64,000 nt of DNA from Mesaphorura yosii (taxonomy: Eukaryota > Arthropoda > Collembola > Poduromorpha > Tullbergiidae), in NCBI GenBank assembly GCA_009869945.1, contig WIXG01000054.1, positions 62,001 to 126,000 on the forward strand. Direction: 5' to 3'. The notes under the pieces are model-generated. The model was not told the origin of the DNA. It saw nothing but the letters and a program-made list of their open reading frames with translations, and did no database searches. A program made the position numbers and the translations under genes. Below, in pieces: positions 1 through 11,390 of this stretch (positions are counted from its first letter, which is position 1; each line of letters begins with the position of its first letter).

Positions 1-1816
1 CCTCAGAGTCAAAGTGTTTGTCGGCGAGGAGTGAATGCGGACCCCAAAACGGTAAGCATTAAGTCCAGACTTAACAAACCAATGGTAGAGCCGATTACAA
101 ACATCAAATTAAAAATTTATTTCAGATGTCACCAGTCAAAACCAATACGACCACTGTTGGTTTCGAGCCAACTGGACTACCAAAGTCGATGTCTGGCACA
201 GGTCGCAACTTACCAAATCCAGGCGTCATTGAACCATCCAATAACTTAGACGCGTATAGAATAACTCCAACGAATCAACAAAATGGACAACCCAACGGCG
301 GTTACAAAGCCGGGACCTTTCCTGGTAAGTCTAATCCTGCCTTCAATCCTATGCACACATCAGAAACAAATTTATCCGCCACCGCAAATCCACCTCCTAC
401 AAAATCATACTGCTCTCAATCAATGCTAGAGGATAATAGTTATGAAAGTAATAATTTTGCGGAAGTTGACCTTGGCCTTCCTAGAAGAATACTTCCGAAT
501 GTTGGTGCTCCGTATCCCAAACCCCAAAAATACGAGAAACCCATAAGGAAAATGTCTGCACCCGCTGGTGGTCTTTCGCAGCTGGCTGCACACCAGCGCA
601 CTGCAATTCCAAACGATTACCACTTCTATCAGTCAGGGTTGATGAGTGCTACACCTCCACCGATACCTCAGCCACAATTTAAACCGTGGAGCAGTAGCAG
701 CAGTCGTGGAAGTAGCGCAGGCCCACTAAGAACGAACCCTGGCCACGGGTCCACAGCTCGCAGTTTGCTGTTTCCGTCACGTCCTAAAGTTGTAACGACT
801 GTGGGAATGGTCTCTGCAAACAGAGCCAGGCATTCTTTCTTGTCTGATGACGGTGACAACGTGACCGTGTCCTCAGTCGAAACAATTCCGATTGATTTCG
901 ATTCTGATATCATTGAAGTCGTGCGCCCTGACGGCATTGGAGTAAGTTCTGGACAAGGCCATCCACGAACCCGGCGACAAGCGTCAAGTTTCGTGAAAAT
1001 GGGGTTTGGGAAGCGAGGCATCAACACCTCGGCGAATTCTAGAATCTAAGCATACGTGAAACTATTTAAAATTTAACATATCATGGCTAGGCGCTCTAAC
1101 TTTTTATAGCATTTGTTTATTTATTTTCTCATACTTTTTGACATATTTCAAGCTCTCTAGTCAAACATAGTTTCTCATTTCGAGTCGTAGCCTAATATCT
1201 CTGGCGTGATACCTGTCTATAGTACGTTTTTCCTCGTAACCTGCAATATTTGACTCTCTTTGTGTACAATTTCCATGCTTTCTTGTCTTCGCACGGTTCC
1301 CCATGTTGGGGGCGTAATGTATGTAAAGTATGGTAAGCAGACCGACCTTATCTGACATTTCATGTGGTATTTGACGTAATTGTGTCTATGCAAAGATTGA
1401 TCGTTTGTTTACTTCATTTCAGATGCCGTTCCTGCTCAGAGGTATTACACGTCTGAGTCAGTGCCATTGAATGTAAGATCCAGCCACGTCCTGCAAAGGC
1501 AGCACGGGCGTGGCATGTCCTCCTCATCGTCGTCTTCATCGTGGTCATCGTCAGGTGAGCATTCTATTCTAGCATTCATCGCAGAAATGGCAAATTGTGA
1601 CTTTGCGTTTCCATTTCAGGGCTTGCGAATGGCTATGAAGTTTCTTCTGCTCCGTCCTACCGAACAAACGGCAATGGCAGTAGTATCGGAGTATCAAATG
1701 AGCCAAAGGCAAATCGCGGGACGAAGAATCCCCACAATGCCGATCGAAACCACTTTGAACTAGAAAATATGACTATGATCAATTCCCCATTACACCTGGA
1801 CAGCATTGTCGATTGA
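1..1816 (+). CDS. 3' part of an unrecognised Ser/Pro-rich protein gene (5' end outside window)
   Basis: I do not recognise the product. Exon 1..51 ends at a GTAAGC donor and joins in phase 0 to an exon starting at 126 after TTTCAG. From there two 3' ends are possible. In one, a CTG|GTAAGT donor after 324 (phase 1) joins 1423..1554 and then 1620..1816, ending in TGA; all phases agree and the visible part is 192 residues, with a Ser run around 1520-1550 and the C-terminus LHLDSIVD. In the other, the second exon reads on to TAA at 1049, adding about 240 residues rich in Pro and Ser, with a Ser stretch near 690 and an acidic segment near 890-920. The low-complexity character could fit the cytoplasmic tail of a larger receptor or a scaffold protein, but that is a guess. 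No membrane segment lies in the visible part. Confidence 0.6.
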
Positions 1817-2797
1817 TATTATGCACGCTAATCACGCCCATTATAAACAATGCCAAATTATTTTGAAGCAAAATTCTTAAATTCCTTTCGTCCATTCTTT
1901 TAATGATTTTATTGTACAAAGTCTGAGCGTTTGATATTGATTTCATGCATGCTTTCAATTTCGATTTCAATGTTTTGCGCAAGGTATTTTTCAAAGTTTC
2001 TGTCCCTCAAAGTTATTTCAGTTAATTCCACCGTCTCAGGGCTTCAAATCCAAATAGTTCTCAGGTGACCGCAATCGTACGCTTGAATATTTATTTTGTT
2101 GATCCATTGCACCCTGCGCGCTTTGGATTTTGAGGTGTACTTCCGTGTTACTCTAAGCAAGTAAGTATTGAGGAACTTGTAATTCCGAATAAGTACTAAT
2201 GTAAACTTCGCGCGAAAGTCAGGCATCACGCTCAAAATCAGTTATTCGACAATCCTTTAATAAGTGTAAGAATAATGAATGAAAGCACGAACAGGCCAGA
2301 ATCAACAAAGCTTGTAAACTAGAAACCTTTAAGATGCCATTATTTTTGTGAATTTGCGATGCAATTTCCTTGTGATCTTATCTCTTTAAGCAACTACGAG
2401 CTACTTTACTGTTACACTGCGTTATTGTGTTATCTCTTGATATTATCGCTTGCGAAGATTATTATGACGTACGCATGAATGAATTTGTCAATAAATGCGA
2501 CAATCTTGACTTGAATTGAACGAGGTAGCGATTCGAATTTATTTAACTTCAGGCTCAGCAAGAATAAATTAATGGATTCAATAATACGATGTAATTCGAT
2601 ATACTGACTAGGAACGCAGCGATAAAAGTTCTAGTAAAGCGAAAACGTAATAATAATATACTGCGACCTGCGAGACTAATCTCCGAAATTAGCTAAAAAG
2701 TAAAAATACTTGTTGATTGTGACAATCGGATGGAAACTTAAGTTCTTGTTGCAGTGGTTTCGAGGCACATTGCAAAGTACCCGTCTTTGTTAAAGGC
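1817..2797. other. Intergenic, AT-rich, nothing recognised
   Basis: This stretch separates the 3' ends of a plus-strand and a minus-strand gene. Stops are frequent in all frames and I see no spliced reading frame, RNA gene or repeat. It presumably contains both 3' UTRs. Confidence 0.6.
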
Positions 2798-3373
2798 TTA
2801 AGCAAATGTGACCCGGTACGTACGGCCCGGCGTTGCCTTCTTCTTCACAGCAGGAGCCTCAAATTCTTCTACATCCTCATCGTCCAGCATGTTCAACAAC
2901 GGGATAATTGGCGGTGGCGGTCCGGTCACTGCTCCCGAAGTACCCGAAGTGGTGTTTGTGCTGCTGTGCGATGTGTGATTCATATTTCTGTCTCTTTGAC
3001 TCCCTGAAGATGTAAGCGTAGGTGTCGGACTCCTTCTCGATGCACCGTTGTTAGCATTTAAACTTGTGGGATCAGGCCACGAGTCGTCAACGGGCTTTTC
3101 TACTTTTACTTTGAAATCTTGAACATGAATATACTCTGGAACATTTTCATCTTCATCTGACCGTACTTGGGCGCGAGTGACCTTCACGAATCGTGCGTCC
3201 AAATTCTCTTCATCATCATCGCTGTTTGAAGCAACAAGCCCCTGCGTTTCACTGTCTTCGAAGTAGTCTTCGTCCTCATAATCACCTTTTTTGTTTAAGA
3301 ATCTAAAATACAAATCATCTGGGATTGGTGCGCAGAAATGTTGAGAAGAGAAAGGGTCATTGTCACTATGCAT
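2798..3373 (-). CDS. Small acidic protein, unrecognised
   Basis: A single open frame of 191 residues begins at ATG 3373 and ends at 2798. The N-terminal half is strongly acidic, with D/E runs around residues 31-60. The middle is Ser/Thr/Asn-rich and low complexity, followed by a Pro tract near residue 150 and a short acidic then basic C-terminus ending YRVTFA. No signal peptide or membrane segment is present. A TTTTAG acceptor-like sequence lies near codon 25, so the true N-terminus could come from an upstream exon instead. The stop codon of the ENPP gene lies only about 200 bp upstream on the same strand. I do not recognise a domain; the composition suggests a nuclear or regulatory disordered protein. 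Confidence 0.5.
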   Translation of the reverse strand: MHSDNDPFSSQHFCAPIPDDLYFRFLNKKGDYEDEDYFEDSETQGLVASNSDDDEENLDARFVKVTRAQVRSDEDENVPEYIHVQDFKVKVEKPVDDSWPDPTSLNANNGASRRSPTPTLTSSGSQRDRNMNHTSHSSTNTTSGTSGAVTGPPPPIIPLLNMLDDEDVEEFEAPAVKKKATPGRTYRVTFA

Positions 3374-3407
3374 TAAAGAGAAGGGGAGATATAGATGATT
3401 TATTAGT

Positions 3408-3434
3408 CATACTATTCATACTATTCATACTATT
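3408..3434. repeat. Short tandem repeat, three 9-bp units
   Basis: The unit CATACTATT occurs three times in direct succession between the acidic-protein gene and the ENPP stop codon. It is a minor microsatellite-like repeat. Confidence 0.9.
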
Positions 3435-3577
3435 CAAGATGTAAGCTACAGATAAGATGCGGAATTAGTTGACTGTATTGTGAAGTTATTTAAGCAAAGT
3501 GAAGGAATTAGTTTAAGAACAAGAATTGAGAACCGACACCGAAACCAACCCAGTCGCCGGAACCATGCAGAAATGTC

Positions 3578-5447
3578 TTAAAGGTCGGACTCTTGCATGC
3601 TCGAAACGATCGGGGCCTTATCGCTTGTAGTAAAATGGTACCTGTATCCAGCATTGGATCCACTGCTGGACTTCAGCAGGGAATGATTTCCAGGTTGTTT
3701 GTGTCTCAGCATGGACAGTATCACAGTAAGAATCATAAGGCCGAATATCACAGCGATCACTACAAAAAAGATGAAACCAGAATTTAAGAAAGGCGACTGA
3801 GAAATCCATAAAATGCAAACGTACCGACAATCCACCCGACGCCCTGAGCACCAAGATGAATTTGATGTCTCTCCTTCAGAAGAATCCGTTTGATTGCGTC
3901 TTGACTTCCGTTGTTGGCTGGCTGCTCGAAACCGGAAACTAAAGCAAACAACGGGAACAAGTCGAGGTTGTCGAATGGTACAACGTCTCGGCCATCCGAA
4001 TAAAAGAGTGGACCGTGAGCCATGAAAAATGGATGCATGGACATTTCGTGGTTGTCGTACCCGTGTGTACCGTACGTTGCATTACGACTAACTGCAATGT
4101 GACATAAATTAAAAGCACGCGCATGAATGATCCGTTGAAAATGAACTGATTTCTTTAGCTTACATGTGTGATTGTAAGGCGGCACGGCGTAATACTTGAG
4201 AATTTCCTCGTAGAAATCGTCAAATACATAGCCAGGATCAGCAACAAGCAGCAGCGGCATGATTCGACGGTTGTTGTAGAAATGCCAGTATGGCTTGACT
4301 TGATTCAGCTCAGATTTCTTGTACACCGTAAAATTACGACCTTTTGACGCTTCTTGAAATTTAGCAAACAACGCATCCACAACTTGTTCGTTATCTAGAC
4401 ATCAGAGAACAAAGTGTTTTAGCAGATACACTTTAGCAAACCCAGAACCAATTCAATAAAATTTTACTTACTATTCACCGGTACGACACTTATGACGGGC
4501 GAGCCTCCATACTTTTTGTACCCAAGCTCAGGATCATCAGGATTTACTAGCTCCGTAATGTTGATGATGTCCTGTGTCCTCACGGAATGAAATCCGTGAT
4601 CACTGAGCAGCATCAGGTTCACTTTGTTAAAGATGTCCAGCTCCTTCAATCGCTTTATCAGATATGCGGTAACTTCGTCCATGAGCTCAATGGCTGCTAT
4701 GGTCTCGGTTGAATTTGGACCCCAGGCATGGGCAGTTGCATCGGGCTCCTCCAAGTGCACAAACACCAAATTCGCCGGAGTTTCTGAGTGAGTTATCCAT
4801 CCCAGAATGGTCTCAATGCGAGTTTTATATGGAATTGTAGTGTCGTACGCTTGGTGGAATGTAGGATGTGATTTATTGGCTCCATATCCGTATTCGCATC
4901 CAGGCCACATCATCGTTCCACTCGTCCGATTATTCCCGGCCCATTCATTCAGGATCCATACAGGAACGACAGCGTCGCTGTAAACCCAAAACTTCTCATC
5001 CCTTGCTCCAAGTGCCTCCCCGTATTTCGGATCAAACACGTGATTCTCCGTGACACCATGCGACTCAGGGTGCAAGCCCGTCACCATCGACTGATGGTTT
5101 GGAAATGTCTTGGTTGGAAACTGATTCTTCATGAATGCGCGCACGCCATTATACCCAATTTCGTCCATGGCAGGAGTTTCAGTTCCCTCGAAAAAATTGT
5201 AGCGGAATCCATCGTAGGAAATTACAATCAGGACAGGATAATGTGATAAGTTGGGGCTTTGTTCGGTAGTTTGTTCAGTAGGCAAGCACGTCGTTAACGA
5301 TATGAGGAAGGCAACGGTTAGTGCGAAGACAGCGAGCGGATGTGGGAATCGTCGACAGGATGTTTGTGGTGGGCGCGAATCATTATTGGTGTCTAAACGT
5401 TGAAATTGATCCCAGACATGCGTCCTACCAAGTTGGTCTTGACTCAT
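3578..5447 (-). CDS. Ectonucleotide pyrophosphatase/phosphodiesterase (ENPP4/5-like)
   Basis: This is an alkaline-phosphatase-superfamily ectoenzyme that hydrolyses phosphodiester or pyrophosphate bonds of extracellular nucleotides or lipids. Four exons (5447..4472, 4394..4164, 4091..3825, 3759..3578) give 551 residues in consistent phase. A hydrophobic signal or anchor segment lies near residues 37-55. Metal and catalytic motifs of the family are all visible: SYDGFR, the nucleophile Thr in TKTFPNH, EPDATAHAWG, SDHGFH and THGYDNH. The last exon encodes one membrane helix (about residues 490-512) and a short cytoplasmic tail, so the topology is single-pass with the catalytic domain outside. 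The family call is firm. The subtype rests on the lack of somatomedin and nuclease domains together with a C-terminal membrane helix, as in ENPP4, 5, 6 and 7. Confidence 0.93.
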
Positions 5448-6116
5448 GTTGTGCTGGGGTCAGTCGCAAGATTAAGTTCAGTCCATCTGGACCATCCGCG
5501 ATGCTCATGGAAGAGTCCTATCTGACAAGTTGACTGGCTTATCAGTTGATAGTTGATATGCTATAGAGATTTATCCTAGTGGTTTCTCACGCACATACGA
5601 AAACAACGCCTTGACATTTATGTATTTACAGATGACAGTCACTGTGAAAACCTCCACTACCTTCCTCTCATCATCTCAAAAGAGAATTAATGAATATGCT
5701 AAGAATTTAACCAACCATTTATCTAAGCAAAAATAACCACCTAAAATATTCTAAAATAAGTTAAAACTCACATAGCATTATTGTATCTGCTTTAACTTTG
5801 AGTGAGTATGGAGAACTTTTTGAAAAGTATTTTAGCGCTTTTGAGCAGCGCACTCTCAACAAGACACGACTGGAATGTGAAAGTAGTAACACCTCAGCGA
5901 ACAAATGAAACAGTGAAGTAGAACGTGACGTAAATTAATTCCAATTGATCTGCTCGCGTCATAAAGTTAAATCACGGAATAGTTTAATTAAACATTCATC
6001 GGATAATCACAATCAAGGCATGCGTGTATGTCATATGGCTTGTCACTTGATTCAGTATTGTACCGACGTTAGCTTGTGCACAGCTTCACGAAACGCGTCT
6101 CCGATTGTGCTGGTGT
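5448..6116. other. Intergenic, 5' flank of ENPP gene
   Basis: About 670 bp between the ENPP start codon and the 3' end of the next minus-strand gene. It should hold the ENPP promoter. I see no clear TATA box or reading frame. Confidence 0.5.
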
Positions 6117-7830
6117 CTACGTATTTGTGAAAACTGACCCGATGTAATCACCTGGTGTCAAGATCCAGGTAAGAAACTCGTCGCCTTCGTCATACAGCGT
6201 TCGCAGGTCAAACCCCTTCGTGTGGCATGTGCTCCAAAAATTCTGGGAAGAATAATTGACGCTGGCTTCATTGCACGCATGGGGAAGAGGGAGACTCGGC
6301 GAGAGAATTTGGGCTGGCGGATCTTCTGCAATTCGGCTTGCAGGGAGGACCGCTTCTGGTGCTTTTTCTTCGAATTGAAACGGATGTTCTTTAAGTAAGT
6401 CCCACTGTTCAAATGCTGGTGGCGGACCTAAAGGCACAACAGCTTCGAATCCTGGTGGAGGACCGGTTCTAGGATGAAGTCCTGGTGTAGGATGACATGC
6501 TTCTTCCCAGCAGCAGCCCTTCCCATCGTTCACTTCATCCATGCTGTTCAACCTTTTAGAAATGAAGAGACGAAAGACGATCGTGAACAAAATAGTTTGT
6601 CTCGAGGAAAAGATGTCAACCACCAGTAAGCAACCTGTTGCAGAAAGTAGAGTCAAACCCAGGAGGTGGGCCCAAACCGACTTTATCTGAGCTTGAATTT
6701 AACTTGAATCTCAAGGCATCACGACCAGCGCTCTTTGCCACGATTTCATTTTCTTCTTGGCTGCATGACTCCGAACAACCGCTATAACAAAATCCGCTAT
6801 CATCCTTGTCGCAGCCGTCGAAAATACCCTCACTTGATAAAGACTTGGATCGCGTCGAAGTGCTGGAATCACATGTATTTGTGTCAGTATAACCTTTGCA
6901 CGATAGTGAATGACATTCGTGGGCAGTCGCTCCAACAAGTTTTGCTTGATGGTCTTGAGATGTGGCATGTTTCGTCGTTGAGACCGACCGATGCACGTTC
7001 CTCCAGTTTCCGTTGATGATTTGGCGTTGCGGAAAATCGTAACCGTTGAAAGGACGGCGAGAATAAAATGACCACCAATTCCTGCTGGACCTGGTGCTGC
7101 GAAACCCGTAAGCCAAGTTTAAGTTCTGAATTAGACTAATTAATTTCAGGTGGAAGCGGGAAGCGCTACGGAATACTAACTTCTGCCCCTTTGAAGTTGG
7201 TTGTCTGGGGCGATCCGGAACACCAGAACTGCTATACTGCCTCTGGGACGTCTGTGAGGACTGCCAGGATTTAGCTCTTGAGAATTTCTTGGTGTCTGAA
7301 ACTGCAAATAATAGAACACATGTTAGAAGCTCCAGAACTCCTTTCTCAAGTCGTTCACCGGCTCACCTCCTTGTTGATGCGGCATAAAGGTCATTTTGAT
7401 GCTGGACTTTCGCTTGATGGGCTTTCTCTTTCTCTTTAAACGAACTTTCACGAATCCAGCGACACCGTATCTAGGAAGCTCCTCTTCTTCTTCAGCCGTA
7501 GAGTCACTATAAGCTGTGTACTCCGTGTCAGTTTCGTGATCTGTGAAGTGTTCTACCACACCATCGGTCTCCAAGAATTCCACAAGCCGAAGAGCTGCCT
7601 CGTACCCAACCAAAAATCCCAGGGTTGCCGACAACAAACTACTATCTGCAAATTTAAGTCGACAGACTATAAGATCAGATATTACAAAATGCTGATGATT
7701 CGTTCGGACAACGAATGCATTAAAAAGAACCCTACTCGATTTATGAGTCAGATTGCGGCATTGTTGGTTCTTAAACTTACTACTTACAGCATACGAAAAC
7801 CCTAAGTGTCTCCTCAAACAGATGCCACAT
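6117..7830 (-). CDS. Unrecognised protein with GPPPGF-type repeats
   Basis: Four exons (7830..7788, 7645..7367, 7301..6635, 6552..6117) join in phase to give 474 residues. The start MWHLFEETLR was chosen because its exon ends at a GTAAGT donor that splices cleanly to a TTGCAG acceptor and keeps the frame. Visible features are an N-terminal segment that could be a short helical domain (residues 15-45), an acidic patch EEEEE followed by a very basic K/R stretch (about residues 75-95), a Ser/Cys-rich middle, and three related motifs, GPPPGFD, GPPPGFE and GPPPAFE, near residues 320-370. The junction between the first and second motif uses a weaker AG|GTTGCT donor. No known domain is recognised. 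The basic stretch suggests a nuclear or RNA-associated role, which is inference only. Confidence 0.6.
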
Positions 7831-8242
7831 TATACAGAAGACTTTAAAGAATAACACCGTCTAAACTATGCCACTTTTGTTTTGTTTTCATGTAGCAATT
7901 TTACGAAAATTCTACCTTCTCTTCAGCTGAGCCCCCGGCGAAGCATCAATGATCAAAAGCACATATGAGGATATGGCCGGCTTGAGATGCTCATTGTTCG
8001 TAGTTCGTCAAGTTCGTAAATAGAATCTTTCTTGCTTGCGCTGTGGCGATAATTTGGTTTACACTATCGGACGTTGTTAGAGTAAAATCGCATAATTACT
8101 CATTTTAGCTAAGCTAGTACAAAGATACATGAGTTTATTCCAGACTCGATTTGATCAATTTGGCTGACTTCACCCTCGTTCCAACTTGTTCCCTTGTTAC
8201 TTCTGTCACCCTTCTCCTGTGTGCCTTCCTTTGCTTTCAGCT

Positions 8243-8816
8243 TCAACATTCAATAAATGAATGTGGGTTATCTGAAGTGCGGACCCGGGACACGTTTGTG
8301 CGACGTAAACAATTTTGTGAATCACCAATGAATCGATCATGCGTTTGCGAACTGTGACCTGTGTGTGCGAGTGGCTGTGCTGTGTGCCCCCAAGACTGTC
8401 CTTAACTTACCTATGCATCCTGTTTTCGGATCCACGATGAATGCTGCCAGCCGTGAAACGATTGGAATTCCGATGATTGTGGTGGCATTATCAGCTGGTG
8501 CAGCCATACACTGCTCTGGTGGTGGTGGCAACGGATTTTGTATCCAATCGGACAAGGATTCAGGTTGGACGGTGAGATCAGAAAAATAGAAGTGATCGCC
8601 ACGAACTTCATACGAGGAGATGACTGGTCTCAGCTTGCAGGTACCTTCAGTACTTGGAATGGGCGCATGACGCCTCGACTGCGGGTTGAGGGACGCATCA
8701 GACTTGGACAACGTGGGCATAACTCGTATGTCATAACGCTCATCAGCGTGCAAGTGGCCATGGTGTGTCTCGTTCTCATTTGCGGTGCGGGTAGAATGAC
8801 ATGACATGTTATCCAT
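8243..8816 (-). CDS. Unrecognised two-exon protein
   Basis: A 173-residue model starts at ATG 8816, ends its first exon at a strong ATAG|GTAAGT donor (8411), resumes after CACACAG at 8358 and stops at 8243. It is His-rich near the N-terminus, has a central segment containing DHFYFSDLTVQPESLSDW and a Pro run, and a basic C-terminus. The strong donor and the unbroken frame are the only support. I recognise no family and see no signal peptide. It could also be part of a gene with further upstream exons. Confidence 0.4.
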
Positions 8817-9372
8817 GCGTTCTTTATCAAAAGGAACGATGCTTAATTTTGAAGGACTTTTGAAAGATTATCAATTCGGACAGCAGAATTTGGAGAGAAT
8901 TGACCCTGGACGGACGGGCCTACGATGCTGAACATTGAACTAGGACACAGAATGCACCAAGGCGAGGCGACAACGGGCGCCTACCGTATCTACTCGGCGT
9001 GGTTTGGCATGCCCCTGCATGCAAGCCAAGCCGGTCCTCCAGAGTACTCATGAATTGCTAAGGGAATGAGTAGCCGCGGTGTCAGAACACAGCAAATTCT
9101 TTGAAGCTCCTCCGTAAAAATAGTAATAATTTACTTCCACACCGCGAAATTTGTGAGTCTAATACATAATGTCGGTATTTAACTTAATACTTTGCAATCC
9201 CGTGTTGAAAAACAAATCTCACATAAATTGCATAATCATTGCATAAGCAAATACAGTGCGAAGGTCTTTTGGAAAATTATCACAATTTCGAATTATAAAA
9301 CCCCATCACCATTGCTGGTATGACTAATAAAAGGTATGGAACTAAGACTACGCGTGCAACCTCTATGCTTAG
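8817..9372. other. Intergenic, nothing recognised
   Basis: About 550 bp between the 5' end of the unrecognised minus-strand gene and the 3' end of RAB33. No reading frame, RNA gene or repeat was seen. Confidence 0.5.
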
Positions 9373-10414
9373 TTAGCATGCACAAGATGATTCACCCGCT
9401 TCTTGTTCGTCGCCGGGCGAAGCTGGTGACTGTGGATTCGTGTCGTGCAGTTGTACTGGGGCACTGCCACTTGGTTCATTGCCCACCATCATGGGTTTGG
9501 AAGCCTTCAGTTTATGAGCCAATGTCAAAAAAATTGACTCAACATGGTCGGCAGACGAATCAGCGAGTGCGGAAGTTTCGAACAGCTGAAAAATGTGAAA
9601 CATTTTAGACACCCGCGATACGTTTCGAATATCAGATAATTAAACTTGTACTTACAGGCATATTGTGTAAATCGGCAAACTTTTGAGCTGTCTGTGTTGG
9701 CACTGCTTGAACTCCACAATCCAGCTTATTTCCAACCAGAATTCGGGGCACTTGATTCGTTAGATTATGTTTCTCACATTCACTAATCCAGTTTGGTAGT
9801 GAATCGAAGCTAATCGGTGACGTAACGTCGTACACGAACACCACTGCGTTGACATTTCTATAGTAATGATGGATCATGGATTTACGAAACCTTTCCTGAC
9901 CTGAAACAAATGGTAATCAGAGTGCTTGCTGTAAGGTGCAATATGACTCCAAACCAGTCAAGTCAAATTCTCGAACAATTGAAAAAGTTACCCGCAGTAT
10001 CCCATAACTGAAGCTGTAAATAACAATATTCACAGTACAGCATGAACATTAAAACTCTGTACTACCTAAAAATATTTATGCTTCTATTTTAAATTCTTTA
10101 CCTTAATCGTCTCGCCTTCGATCTCGACACACTTCTCCCGGAAATCCACTCCAATTGTGACTTCAGTCTTGAGTGGAAATTTCCCAGAACAGAATCGATA
10201 CGTCAGACATGTTTTGCCAACACCGGAGTCTCCTATTGCAATTATCTGTCGAGTTATCGATAGGAATTAGAAAGTTGATCACGCGACCAAAGTAGGCATT
10301 GGAGTACTATCAGCTGTTTACCTTAAATACTTTCAGGTCACCGGACTTTTTGGCAGACAGAGTCTGGCGTGGTGCTGGGCTCGCTGCGGTGGTCACGGGC
10401 TCGCTGCCTGACAT
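9373..10414 (-). CDS. RAB33: Rab GTPase, RAB33 orthologue
   Basis: This small GTPase belongs to the Golgi and autophagy-linked RAB33 subfamily. Five exons (10414..10322, 10245..10102, 10013..9992, 9900..9656, 9585..9373) give 238 residues. One exon is only 22 bp. All nucleotide-binding motifs are present: GDSGVGKT (P-loop), TIGVDF (switch I), WDTAGQERFR (switch II), GNKLD and ETSA. RAB33-type signatures include the VVFVYDVT and LPNWI segment, [19 protein letters not shown] and [14 protein letters not shown]. The C-terminus ends SSCAC, a double-cysteine CXC prenylation motif. Relative to vertebrate RAB33B the N-terminal tail is similar in length. The start MSGSEP was chosen as the first ATG after an upstream stop region. 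Confidence 0.95.
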
Positions 10415-11390
10415 CACTGTTCCGTCACTAAAGGGTGCTGCTTAAATTGCGATGACGATGACGTACACATTAAAAATAGAATGCCCTTAGATGATACGAA
10501 CTGCGCATTTCCCACTCCACCGTTTAATCCACTGTCATTATCATCACAGAGACAAACTACAAGAAGGAAGAAGTTCCAACTCTGAACTCACGCAAGCGTT
10601 GCCCTTTCAATTTATTAAATCTTATTGACATTTGATGATGAATCATGCGCCTTCACTACACTTCTGGCAGAGTACAAATTTATTTAGTCGTAGTTTGCCG
10701 CTTTTGTTTAGGGTAAGCTGAATACAGGAGTGCGCTGCGAATTGCGAACTGCGATTTCGCATACGTTGTACAATTAACTTAACGAAAGATGCATATAACT
10801 AATTGAAACTCGAGTGGATGGATGATGTCCTTTGGCGTTTGACGATGATAAAAATACATTTACCAGTTGCAAAATGATGCTCAAAATTCATGTGCTTTAC
10901 TTTGGAGGCAGATTCACAAAATGACGCTTGCTTGATGTCAATTTCAGACCGTTTTTCAGAAAGTCGAGCTGTAAATTTTGCAATGTGATGCCATGCTATC
11001 AGTCCATCGGCTTGTTAGCAGATGTCCAAAGTGATATTGCAATTTTGGGTCTAATGACCAAATTCGTCACCAGCATTTTGGACAAAACTGGCAGCCGTCG
11101 ATCGGAGTGGCATTCGTGTCATACTCTCGCCCCGTTTGACAACAAGGTGTTATTGTTTGTGTAATAGACCTTAATTACGTAATTCTGCACATAAAAACCA
11201 CTTCTTTCGCACATGGCGCTAATACTTGTGCTGTCATTGTTTTTGTAACTCCATTATATTCCGGTACGGAGGACGGATTGCCAGCACTCTTTGTTTGGCA
11301 CTGGACTGAGTGAGTCAAGCACACAAGATTCGACCAGCTGTTTCTCGACCTTGAAATTGAACCCCCTCGTTCGCAGAAGGGCTGAACAAA
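10415..11390. other. Shared 5' flank of RAB33 (-) and carotenoid oxygenase A (+)
   Basis: Divergent intergenic region of about 975 bp. It should contain both promoters and 5' UTRs. I see no convincing TATA box or long frame. Confidence 0.5.

Noticed and set aside
6884-7078. Splicing out a short GTTAGT...TTCAG segment in the GPPPGF gene
   Set aside because: It would shift to a frame that stops after about 64 codons; leaving it in keeps the frame that contains the repeated motifs.
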